DNA of 64,000 bases from Mesorhizobium huakuii (GTDB taxonomy: Bacteria > Pseudomonadota > Alphaproteobacteria > Rhizobiales > Rhizobiaceae). Each line of letters starts with the position of its first letter. Within the stretch, counting starts at the first letter, position 1. Positions 52,520 to 60,464 of the stretch are shown here, piece after piece. The translations under genes and the position numbers were made by a program. Where the stretch lies: the NCBI RefSeq assembly GCF_014189455.1, contig NZ_CP050296.1, positions 2,724,001-2,788,000 on the forward strand, given 5' to 3'. The notes below the pieces were generated by a model. It was not told the DNA's origin. It was given only the letters and a program-made list of their open reading frames with translations, and made no database searches.

Positions 52520-52896
52520 TGTGGCCGCTGCGTATTGAAAATCCGATCTTTCTGCAAACCGTTTACGGCAATTATCCTGACCTGTCGTCCGTCGAGATTA
52601 CTTCGGCGACGATGGGCCGCGACGGACCCAGCATGCACCTGTCCTTTATCTCGACCATCCGCCCCTATCGGCCACCCGCTAAATGGGGAGAGTTCAACGC
52701 CGTGTCTTTCGGACTTGAGTTCATCGCGGTCGAAACGATCAGCCTTCGCAAATTCGAGAGCCATGGCTGGAGTGCAATCAAGATGTGGGATGACGCGGGC
52801 AAAATCCTGCTCACCTGCGAAGGTGCTGTCAGGCTGTCGCTGACGTGCCAGTTCATGCGCATCAAAAGCATGTCCGGTGTTTTGCGGTCCCAATGA
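52519..52896 (+). CDS. Imm50-like orphan protein in the place of ccmC
   Basis: 125-residue cytosolic protein, no signal peptide or membrane span. Features including MWPLRIENPIFLQTVYGNYPD, SMHLSFISTIRPYRPPAKWGEFNAVSFGLEFIAVETISLR resemble the immunity protein 50 (Imm50) family of polymorphic-toxin systems (the PPxKWxxxNxVxxxLxF pattern). The ATG overlaps the ccmB stop (TGATG), so it is coupled to ccmB. In Rhizobiales the ccmC gene is expected here, and none is found. No toxin gene is nearby. The family assignment is from memory of the motif and should be tested. Confidence 0.55.
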   Translation: MWPLRIENPIFLQTVYGNYPDLSSVEITSATMGRDGPSMHLSFISTIRPYRPPAKWGEFNAVSFGLEFIAVETISLRKFESHGWSAIKMWDDAGKILLTCEGAVRLSLTCQFMRIKSMSGVLRSQ

Positions 52897-52994
52897 CGGT
52901 GAACCTTGAAAACCGCAAATCTGCCGCAGAGGCGGTTCATTGCGGCGAGCTGAAGCTGAGGCTATGAATTCGCCGTGAAAGCCCGGATTTGGAA

Positions 52995-53162
52995 ATGAGC
53001 GCGCACGCCCTTTACGTCACCGCAGCCTATGGCATCACCGCCATCGTGCTGGCCGGACTGATTGGCTGGATTCTGTTCGACCAGCGGGCGCGCAAGCGCG
53101 AACTTGCCGAACTCGAAGCGGCCGGCGTGCGGCGGCGTTCCGACAAGACGGTGAAGCCGTGA
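52995..53162 (+). CDS. ccmD: Heme exporter protein CcmD
   Basis: 55-residue protein with one membrane span (YVTAAYGITAIVLAGLIGWILF) and a charged cytoplasmic tail (DQRARKRELAELEA). This is the CcmD layout: N-terminal periplasmic HALYV, one helix, then a KR-rich tail. It bridges CcmC and CcmE in heme handover. Its stop overlaps the GTG start of ccmG (GTGA). It is too short to stand alone; context decides the call. Confidence 0.85.
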   Translation: MSAHALYVTAAYGITAIVLAGLIGWILFDQRARKRELAELEAAGVRRRSDKTVKP

Positions 53163-53734
53163 GCAGCGAAACCGAAACGCCAAAGCGCAGTCGCCGCCTG
53201 CTCGTGCTGTTGCCGCTGCTGGTCTTCCTTGGCTTAGCGGGATTGTTCCTGTCGCAGCTTTTGTCCGGCCGCGATGTCTCGGAAGTGCCTTCGGCGCTGA
53301 TCGGCCTGCCGGCGCCGCAGACCAATCTGCCGGCACTGGAGGGGTCAAACCTGCCGGGGCTTGATTCCAGGGCGTTTGCCGGCAAGGTCACGCTGGTCAA
53401 TGTCTTTGCGTCGTGGTGCGCGCCGTGCCGCGAAGAGCATCCGGTGCTCTTGGCGCTGGCGCAGGACAAGCGGTTCGTGATGGCGGCGCTGAACTATAAG
53501 GACCAGCCGGAAAACGCCCGCCGGTTCCTCGGCGACCTCGGCAATCCGTTCCAGGCGATCGGCATCGACGAAGCCGGCCGCACTGCGATCGACTGGGGCG
53601 TCTATGGCGTGCCGGAGACCTTCATCGTCGGCAAGGATGGCAAGATCGCCTACAAGCATGTCGGCCCGCTGACGGCGGAGTCGGTGCAGACGCTGCTGCT
53701 GCCGCAGATCGACAAGGCGCTGGCGGCGCATTGA
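53159..53734 (+). CDS. ccmG: Thiol:disulfide interchange protein CcmG (DsbE)
   Basis: 191-residue periplasmic thioredoxin-like protein anchored by one N-terminal span at about residues 14-34. It reduces apocytochrome c thiols for heme attachment. The active site WCAPC has Cys87 and Cys90, followed by REEHPVLL. The cis-Pro is in VYGVPETFIVGKDG. GTG 53159 is the start, overlapping the ccmD stop. Length is normal for CcmG. Confidence 0.95.
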   Translation: MSSETETPKRSRRLLVLLPLLVFLGLAGLFLSQLLSGRDVSEVPSALIGLPAPQTNLPALEGSNLPGLDSRAFAGKVTLVNVFASWCAPCREEHPVLLALAQDKRFVMAALNYKDQPENARRFLGDLGNPFQAIGIDEAGRTAIDWGVYGVPETFIVGKDGKIAYKHVGPLTAESVQTLLLPQIDKALAAH

Positions 53735-53917
53735 TATTCAGGTGATGCCGGCCTGCAAACGGCGGCTTCCTGGGCTTCCCTGTTCTACTGCGTCGCAGTA
53801 GAACTGAGCTCACGTACGAAAAGTACGCTCCGCTCCGGTTCTCGGAAACCACCGTTTTCGACTCGGCCTGACCTGAATCTCAGCGCGCCTGGGTGGCGCG
53901 TCTCACGAGACTTGAGA

Positions 53918-54085
53918 TCAGCCGTAGATCTGCTTGTGGATCTGGTAGAGCATTTCCGAGCGGTCGGCGCGCATGTCGGCCAGATCGCGGCTGGTGAAGC
54001 TGTCGATTTCGGCGACGAGGCGGTTGTAGTGCTTGCGCTTGGCGATGCTGCTGCGGGCGCGGGTCATGAGATCGTTGAAGATCAT
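53918..54085 (-). CDS. DUF1127 small protein
   Basis: 55-residue basic protein with the DUF1127 core FTSRDLADMRADRSEM and a preceding RKHYNRLVAEIDS, all typical of the short alphaproteobacterial class. ATG 54085 gives MIFNDLMTRARSSI. DUF1127 proteins act as small RNA-binding regulators of phosphate, arginine or sugar uptake in a few bacteria, but the role of this one is unknown. Monocistronic. Confidence 0.9.
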   Translation of the reverse strand: MIFNDLMTRARSSIAKRKHYNRLVAEIDSFTSRDLADMRADRSEMLYQIHKQIYG

Positions 54086-54370
54086 AGCAAGGGTCCTTTC
54101 GTGCCGCATTCTGGCGGCGGGTTTCTTCCTCCCTTGGTCAATACGGAACATGACATAAGAATGGTGCGTTGCAAAAAGAAGATGTTGCAATGCACCATTG
54201 CACGCAGCGCATAGCCGGTTAATTGAGTCCTAAGGCGCGTGGCCACGGGCCGGACCCGGGCTGCACGGCCGTTCCTCTCCGTTTTGTCATACAAATTGCG
54301 GCGGCTCCGTCTTGCCAGATCGATCGCGGGCTGGCTTGATCTGACGTCACCTGATGCCGGGAGGAAATGC

Positions 54371-55291
54371 ATGGCGGCCGCAGATTATTACGAAGTTCTC
54401 GATCCGCGCTTCGCGCGGCTGCTCAACGGCAACGCGCAGGTGGACAAGCTGTTCACCGGATGCCGCTGGGCGGAAGGGCCGGCCTGGTTCGCCGCCGGGC
54501 GCTACGTCGTCTGGTCCGACATCCCGAACAACCGCATGCTGCGTTATGACGAGACGGACGGCAGCGTCAGCGTCTTCCGCCAGCCGTCGGGCAATTCCAA
54601 CGGCAACACCGTCGACCGGCAGGGCCGGCTGGTCACTTGCGAGCATTCGGGTCGCCGCGTCAGCCGTACCGAGCATGACGGCTCGGTGACGACCATTGCC
54701 GCCAAATGGAAGGGCAAGCAGCTGAATTCGCCCAACGACGTGGTGGTGAGATCCGACGGCTCGATCTGGTTCACCGACCCGACCTACGGCATCGACACCG
54801 ACTATGAGGGCGACAAGGCCGAGAGCGAGATCGGCGCCTGCTATGTCTACCGGGTCGATCCCGAGACCGGCGAGGTCGAGGCCGTCATCACCGACATGGT
54901 GAGGCCGAACGGCCTTGCTTTCTCGGTGGACGAAAGCCTGCTCTATGTCGTCGATACCGGCCGCACGCATGGCGCGGAGAACCCCGCGCATATGCGGGTG
55001 TTCAACATCGGCAAGCACGGCAAGAAGGTTTCGGGCGGCAAGGTCTTCGCCGACTGCACGGCCGGCCTGTTCGACGGCTTCCGGCTCGATGCCGACGGAC
55101 GGATCTGGACGAGCGCCGCCGACGGCATCCATTGCTACGATCCGGACGGCACACTGATCGGCAAGGTCAAGGTGCCCGAAGTGACCGCCAATTGCGTGTT
55201 CGGCGGCGCCAAGCTGAACTGCCTCTACATCGCCGGCACCACTTCGCTCTATTCGGTGCGGCTGATGGTGAATGGGGCCAAGACCTATTGA
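54371..55291 (+). CDS. SMP-30/gluconolactonase-family protein
   Basis: 306-residue six-bladed beta-propeller lactonase. Calcium and active-site residues are recognisable: GCRWAEGPAWFAAGRYVVWSDIPNNRMLRYD (the opening Glu in AEGP), NGNTVDRQGRLVTCEHSGRRV, LNSPNDVVVRSDGSIWFTDPTYG (Asn and Asp ligands) and VRPNGLAFSVDE. The Asp near FDGFRLDADGRIW is the probable base. Probably hydrolyses a sugar lactone. ATG 54371 follows GGGAGGAAATGC. Confidence 0.92.
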   Translation: MAAADYYEVLDPRFARLLNGNAQVDKLFTGCRWAEGPAWFAAGRYVVWSDIPNNRMLRYDETDGSVSVFRQPSGNSNGNTVDRQGRLVTCEHSGRRVSRTEHDGSVTTIAAKWKGKQLNSPNDVVVRSDGSIWFTDPTYGIDTDYEGDKAESEIGACYVYRVDPETGEVEAVITDMVRPNGLAFSVDESLLYVVDTGRTHGAENPAHMRVFNIGKHGKKVSGGKVFADCTAGLFDGFRLDADGRIWTSAADGIHCYDPDGTLIGKVKVPEVTANCVFGGAKLNCLYIAGTTSLYSVRLMVNGAKTY

Positions 55292-55453
55292 GGCTGCTGA
55301 GAACGCTTCTCCGGCGGGTTTTGATGGCGTTGCTGCGCATACAAGCAGCACCCGCTGCGCTACGGCTCAGGCAATCGCCACCATGCGATTCGCCAGAGCG
55401 AGTTTCGAAACAGCCTCTTGGTGGTACCAGATACAGTTCAAGGGGAGGACGTC

Positions 55454-55660
55454 ATGCCATTCGTCAACATCCGCATCGTCAAGGAAGTGATCGCCGCCGA
55501 TCCGGCAGGCAAGAAGGCTGATATCGCCAAAAAAGTCACGGCGGCCATCATGGACGCTACCGGGCTTAGCAATGACGATGTCTGGGTGGTTTTCGAAGAG
55601 GTCAACGCCCGCGACTGGTATGTCGGCAAGACCGATGTCGAGACGCTGCGGAAGGGGTAG
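55454..55660 (+). CDS. 4-Oxalocrotonate tautomerase-family protein
   Basis: 68-residue tautomerase. After removal of Met the catalytic Pro1 is exposed (PFVNIRIVKEVI), and Arg11-type residues are found in ADPAGKKADIAKKVTAAIMDATG; the second half is VWVVFEEVNARDWYVG. ATG 55454 is chosen so that Pro is residue 2, as the mechanism demands. The family acts as hexamers on 2-hydroxymuconate or related dienols. The substrate is not known. It follows the gluconolactonase by 162 bases. Confidence 0.92.
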   Translation: MPFVNIRIVKEVIAADPAGKKADIAKKVTAAIMDATGLSNDDVWVVFEEVNARDWYVGKTDVETLRKG

Positions 55661-55666
55661 CTCTTC

Positions 55667-55804
55667 CCTTGTCCCCTTGTGGGAGAAGGTGGATCGGCGC
55701 GCAGCGCCGAGACGGTTGAGGGGTGGGTGACAGATCGCCGTCTTTGCCAAGCTGGAACACCCCTCATCCGACCTCGCTTCGCGAGGCCACCTTCTCCCAC
55801 AAGG
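55667..55804. repeat. R1 palindromic repeat interrupted by IS copy 2
   Basis: Complete R1 copy up to its right arm (ending CTTCTCCCACAAGG), where IS copy 2 begins. The arm would be completed by the flank at 56955-56971 (CGCAAGGGGAGAAGG), but that flank differs from the left-hand base pattern (CGCAAG against CACAAG). Confidence 0.85.
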
Positions 55805-56954
55805 GGCCTGTTGCGTAATTCGCTGGTTGTGATTCTCTGAGAGGGAGCTCGGAGGAATCGCGATGGCGGTGAAGCAGACTGGACAGTTGAGCTTGGCGGA
55901 GGCCTTTCTGGGCCACAAGCTGACGGGGGGTTCTTCGCCACTCGACCGTCTGTCGGGTCTGGTGAAGTGGTACCGGTTCGAGAAGCTGCTTAATGCGCTG
56001 CGCGATGGTGGACCGGGTCGAGCTGCCTGGCCGCCGCTGGTGTTGTTCAAGGCACTGTTGCTGCAATCGCTCTACGGACTGTCGGATCGCGAGTTAGAGG
56101 AAGCGCTGGGCGATCGGCTGTCGTTCCGGCGCTTTGCTGGGCTGGGGCTGGACGATACAATCCCCGACCACACGGTGCTGTCGCGTTTTCGCAATCTGCT
56201 TGTCAGCGAAGGGCTGATGGAGAAGCTGTTTGGCGAACTGGACCGGCAGTTGGAGAAGGCCGGCGTGATCCTGAAGCGCGGTACGATGCTGGATGCCACG
56301 CTGATTGATGCGGTCTCGACGCCGCCGACACCCGAGCGGCCGTCGCAGGATACGGACGCCCGCGTCACAGCACGCAAGGGCAAGAGCGGCCTTACCTTCG
56401 GCTACAAGGCTCATGTCGGGGTGGATGAAGGCTCTGGCCTGATCCGCACGGTGATCACGACACCGGCCAACGTCAACGACACGGTCGTGGCTGATCACTT
56501 GATCTGCGGTGATGAGAAGACGGTATGGGCAGACGCAGCCTATGACACCCATGCCCGCCGTGCTCGGCTCAGGGCGGCCGGCAAGAAGGTGCGCATTGCA
56601 CGGCGCCCCAACAAGCATCATGCGCTGCCGCCGCGGCTCAAGCACTACAATCGCCTGATCGCCAGACGGCGAGCAGCGGTGGAGACCACCTTCGCCACGC
56701 TCAAGAACCGCATGAAGCTGACCACGATCCGCTACATCGGGTTGGCCAAGGCTGCTGGTCAGGTGACAATGGCGGCCATCGCTTTCAACATGCGCCGATG
56801 GGCCGCCATCACGGGATAGGTGCGTCCACAATCCGGCCAGCCAAGGCCGAACCGCCACCTCAAACATCGAAACCAGACCTCAACCCCTAAGAACCAGCAA
56901 TAGCCCGCTGATCCTGTTCCCCCGCCGTTCCTCCCAGTAACTGCGCAACAGGCC
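55805..56954 (+). mobile_element. IS5-family insertion sequence, copy 2 (1,150 bp)
   Basis: Identical in length and in the transposase translation to copy 1, but inverted relative to it. The left end is GGCCTGTTGCGTAATTCGCT at 55805, and reading inward from 56954 the right end is GGCCTGTTGCGCAGTTACTG. The two copies enclose about 52 kb. See finding on the inversion. Confidence 0.93.
55863..56819 (+). CDS. IS5-family transposase, copy 2
   Basis: 318-residue DDE transposase with translation identical to the copy at 2636-3592, including the DUF772-type N-terminus and the three candidate catalytic acidic residues (LDATLID, WADAAYD, VETTFATLKNR). Intact, so the element could be active. ATG 55863 follows GAGCTCGGAGGAATCGCG. 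Confidence 0.95.
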   Translation: MAVKQTGQLSLAEAFLGHKLTGGSSPLDRLSGLVKWYRFEKLLNALRDGGPGRAAWPPLVLFKALLLQSLYGLSDRELEEALGDRLSFRRFAGLGLDDTIPDHTVLSRFRNLLVSEGLMEKLFGELDRQLEKAGVILKRGTMLDATLIDAVSTPPTPERPSQDTDARVTARKGKSGLTFGYKAHVGVDEGSGLIRTVITTPANVNDTVVADHLICGDEKTVWADAAYDTHARRARLRAAGKKVRIARRPNKHHALPPRLKHYNRLIARRRAAVETTFATLKNRMKLTTIRYIGLAKAAGQVTMAAIAFNMRRWAAITG

Positions 56955-56982
56955 CGCAAGGGGAGAAGGAAGAAGCGCGCCC

Positions 56983-58149
56983 TCAAATCACATTCAATTC
57001 CCGGAACGCCCGTCCTTCAGCCACGCGTTCGTACCCAAATGCCGAGCAATCGATCGTCCGGTACCCGCCATGCACCAAAAGCTCCGCCAACGCCTGGCCG
57101 ACCGCCGGCGCCTGCTGCAGGCCGTGGCCGGAAAAACCGTTGGCGAAGATGAAATTGCCAACCTCGGGATGCGGACCGATCACCGCGTTCTGGTCGAGCG
57201 TGTTGTAGTCATAATGCCCGGCCCAGGCTCGGGTCGCCTTGATTGCCTCGAAGGCCGGAATGCGGGTCGCCAGCACCGGCCAGATCACCTCTTCGAACAG
57301 CGGCCAATCGACCTCGAAATCGGTGGGGTCGGCCGGGCCGTCGCCCTCTTCCGGCTCGGCGCCGCCGGTGAGGTAGACCGAGCCTTCCGGCCGGACATAG
57401 ATGCCCGAGGGATCAACCAGCAGCGGCATGTCGGCATATTTCTCGCGCGCCTCGAAAACGAAGACGTTGCGCTTGCGCGGCTCTACCGGCAGCGCCAGCC
57501 CGGCAAGGGCGGCGACCTTGCCGGCATTCGGCCCGGCGGCGTTGACGACGATGCCGGCCTCCAAGGTCTGGCCATTGTCGAGGGAGACGCCGGTGACGCG
57601 GTCGCCGTCGCGCGCAATGCCGTTGACCGAGGCGGCGATGAAATCGATCTTCTTCTCGCGCAGCGCCTTGCGGAACAGCATCAGCATCGCATGCGCGTCG
57701 AACCAGCCTTCGCCCGTCCGGCCATAGGCGCCGGCGGAAATGCCTTCGCTCGACAGCCAGGCGAAACGCCGCGTCAGCTGCTCGGCGTCCTCGAGCACGA
57801 TGTCGGCGCCCTCGGCGACCTGCGCATCGTGATTGGCCTTGAGGACCGGCAGGCCGTTCTCGCCGGCCAGGATCAGATAACCGCCCTCGCGAAAACCGAT
57901 ATCGGCGTCGGTGCCGAATGTCTCCTTCAGCCGCCGGAACAGTTTTAGCGTGAATTGCGACAGCCGGATGTTTTCCGGAATGGAGAATTGCTGGCGGATC
58001 GAGGCCATGGACAGCGTCGTTGCCGCGTGAGCGAATTGCGGATCGCGCTCGATCAGCGCGATCGAGCCGGAAAACCCCTCCTCGCGCAGATAGTAGGCGA
58101 TCGAGGACCCGACGATGGCCCCGCCGATGATGACGATGTCGTAGCGCAT
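56983..58149 (-). CDS. FAD-dependent oxidoreductase (DAO family)
   Basis: 388-residue flavoprotein of the D-amino-acid/sarcosine oxidase (DAO) family. The N-terminal Rossmann motif is IVIIGGAIVGSSIAYYLREEGF, followed by LIERDPQFAHAATTLSMASIRQQFS (family region binding the FAD pyrophosphate), and a second part near the C-terminus, ANGFSGHGLQQAPAVGQALAELL, closes the FAD site. ATG 58149 starts at MRYDIVI. It probably oxidises an N-methyl or amino acid substrate with oxygen as acceptor. IS copy 2 lies 28 bases downstream. Confidence 0.9.
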   Translation of the reverse strand: MRYDIVIIGGAIVGSSIAYYLREEGFSGSIALIERDPQFAHAATTLSMASIRQQFSIPENIRLSQFTLKLFRRLKETFGTDADIGFREGGYLILAGENGLPVLKANHDAQVAEGADIVLEDAEQLTRRFAWLSSEGISAGAYGRTGEGWFDAHAMLMLFRKALREKKIDFIAASVNGIARDGDRVTGVSLDNGQTLEAGIVVNAAGPNAGKVAALAGLALPVEPRKRNVFVFEAREKYADMPLLVDPSGIYVRPEGSVYLTGGAEPEEGDGPADPTDFEVDWPLFEEVIWPVLATRIPAFEAIKATRAWAGHYDYNTLDQNAVIGPHPEVGNFIFANGFSGHGLQQAPAVGQALAELLVHGGYRTIDCSAFGYERVAEGRAFRELNVI

Positions 58150-58177
58150 TTTTTCTCCGATCCGGCCGGCGGCCTGT

Positions 58178-59778
58178 CTATGCCGCTGGCAGTGTGATCT
58201 CGAAGCGCGTGCCGTGCTCGCTGTCAACCAGCCGGATCGTACCATCATGCGCTTTCAGGAGGGCCAGCACGATGCCGAGGCCCATGCCGGTGCCGCCGCT
58301 TGCGCGCCGCGTGGTGAAGAACGGCTCGAAGATGCGCGCCCGGTTGCTCGGCGAAATGCCGGCGCCATCGTCGCCAACCAGCACCGTCGCCCTGCCGCCG
58401 GCTGTTGCGGCAGTGAGCGAAACCAGCGTCGCGCCGTGCCTGGCGGAATTGTCGATGAGGTTGGCAAGCACGATCGCCGCGTTCTCTGCCGAGATGCGCA
58501 AGGGCAGATCACCGCCCGCCTCGACACGGACCGCCAGCCTGGTGTCGACGGGCAGCAGCGCCAGCACAGCATTGATAGAGGTGCTTTCGCCGCTCGGTGC
58601 AAGGTTTTCGGCCTTCGCCAGATCGAGCAGCCGGCGCACCAGCAGATTGAGCCGCCCGGCATCGGTGACAATATTGTTGGAGAAGCGCCGCCGCTCGTCA
58701 TCATCCATCGCGCTGCCTGAATCGCGCAGCAATTCGGCCGCGCCCTGGATCGCCGTCAGCGGCGATTTGAGCTCGTGCGAGACATGGGTGGCAAAGGTCT
58801 GGATCGAGTCCGACCGCGCCTGCAGTTTTTCGGCCATGTCGAGGAAGGCGGCGGACAGCTCGGCCATTTCGTAGGTGCCGTGATGGTCGAGCGGCCGGAT
58901 CGCGTCGCGCTCGCCGGCGGCGATACGCTCTGTGCGGTCGATCAGCGCATAGATCGGCCGGCTGACGGTGCGCAGGAAGACCAGGCCGATGAGCAGCGTG
59001 CCGCCGAGAATAGCGATCGCCGCCAAGGTCACCTTGCCGCGCTCGCCATAGAGATGTTTTACGATGTTGTTGGGCGTCCGCGAGACATAGACCACGCCGG
59101 CGACCTTGCCATCGACGGCCGCCGGCAAGGCGACGAAGACACGCACCTTGGTGCCGCGGCTGACCGAATAGAGCGGTGGCGTCGGCTGGTCGGGAATGCG
59201 CAGCCGGAGCGCGCTGGCATAGCGGCCGGCAAGCGCGGTGCGCACCTCTTCGACCTCGGCAAGCGACTGCCCGACCTCGCCCCGCCCGGCAATGACGACG
59301 CCCCTGGGATCGAGCAGCCGGAAGCCGGCCAGCGTGGTTTTCTGCGTCGCGTCGAGTATGCCCGACAGGTGCGCGCCAATCGCTGCAAAGGCCGGATCGG
59401 TGTTAGCGGGCATGGCGGCCGGCCGGGTCGGCAGCACAGTGTCCGAAGCGAGGTCGAGGCGCGGCTCGAGCGGCCGGTACGGTCCGTCGGGATTGACGCT
59501 TCGGCTGGCGCCGCCATTGGGCTCCGGCATCGGCGCGCCGAGTTTTTCCGGGGAATGCCGGCGTCGCGCACGTCTTGCGCATAGATGGCGGCGATGGCCG
59601 CCCCTTGTGCGATCAGCTCCGCTTCGGTCTGGCGGATCAACTGGTTCTCGTAGAGGCGAAAGAAGAACAGGCCGACCAGCGGCAGCGCCATCACCAGGAC
59701 CAGGATAGCGACGACGACCGTGGCAAGCCGAGGCCGCCATTTGCGGCCGATCCACTTGCTGGACGTCGTCAGCCGCAT
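58178..59778 (-). pseudogene. Sensor histidine kinase (CreC-like), frameshifted
   Basis: Two-component sensor. From ATG 59778 the N-terminus reads MRLTTSSKWIGRKWRPR, then a membrane span (LATVVVAILVLVMALPLVGLFFF) and a periplasmic start. The frame breaks at a run of four C (59550-59553 on the plus strand). The other frame then supplies EKLGAPMPEPNGG and the rest: a second span (VTLAAIAILGGTLLIGLVF), HAMP-like linker, HVSHELKSPLT (H box), NLIDNSARHGA (N box), VGDDGAGI (G1) and GTGMGLGI (G2) to the stop at 58178. Repaired length is 533 residues. Overlaps the response-regulator gene by 10 bases. Confidence 0.88.
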
Positions 59779-60461
59779 CGGCCAAGCCGGAAGCCGACGC
59801 CATGCACGGTCTCGATGGCATCCAGGCAGCCCACCGCCGCCAGCTTGGCGCGGATGTTGCGGATATGGCTGTCGACTGTGCGGTCGGCGACATGGATCTT
59901 GCCGGCATAGGCATTGGCCATCACCGCGTCGCGGTCGAGCACATGCATGGGCCGCGCCAGAAACCCTTTCAGGATCGAGAACTCGATCCCCGTCAGGGCG
60001 AGCGGCTTGCCGTCGAAGGTGGCCGCGTGACTGGCCGGCGCCAGAGTGAGCTTGCCATGCGAAAACTGCCTGTCGTCGGCCGGTTCCGGCGCCACCGGGC
60101 GGGCACGGCGCAGGATGACGTTGACGCGCGCGACCAACTCGCGCGGGCTGAACGGCTTCGTCACATAGTCGTCGCCGCCCATTTCGAGCCCGAGGATGCG
60201 GTCGATTTCGTCGTCACGCGCAGACAGGAACAGCACCGGCACATCGGATGTGTGCCTGAGCCGCCGGCAGACCTCCAGCCCGTCCATCTCCGGCATGCCT
60301 ATGTCGAGCACGACCAAGTCCGGCGCCCGGCGCCCGATCTCCTGCAGGGCGGCCGCACCATCGGCCACCCCAAGCGTTTTCATGCCGGCCTTTTCCAGCG
60401 CGAAGCAGATCACTTCGCGGATATGCGGGTCATCGTCGGCGACGAGGATGTGATGCGGCAT
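59769..60461 (-). CDS. OmpR-family response regulator (CreB-like)
   Basis: 230-residue response regulator. Receiver domain: ILVADDDPHIREVICFALEKAG (acid pocket), VVLDIGMPEMDGLEV with the phospho-Asp, VPVLFLSARDDEIDRILG and YVTKPFSPRELVARVNVILRR (Lys switch). Winged-helix domain: FSILKGFLARPMHVLDRDAVMANAY and VDSHIRNIRAKL, RTVHGVGFRLG. The kinase gene overlaps its end, so both are one transcription unit. The DUF4173 gene directly upstream in the same direction may be in the same operon. Confidence 0.93.
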   Translation of the reverse strand: MPHHILVADDDPHIREVICFALEKAGMKTLGVADGAAALQEIGRRAPDLVVLDIGMPEMDGLEVCRRLRHTSDVPVLFLSARDDEIDRILGLEMGGDDYVTKPFSPRELVARVNVILRRARPVAPEPADDRQFSHGKLTLAPASHAATFDGKPLALTGIEFSILKGFLARPMHVLDRDAVMANAYAGKIHVADRTVDSHIRNIRAKLAAVGCLDAIETVHGVGFRLGRCG

Positions 60462-60464
60462 CGG

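Noticed and set aside
53735..53917. TTCTACTGCGTCGCAGTAGAA hairpin downstream of ccmG as a gene or attachment site
   Set aside because: It is a short palindrome in a mostly unconserved gap. There is no duplicated partner or integrase, so it may be only a weak terminator.
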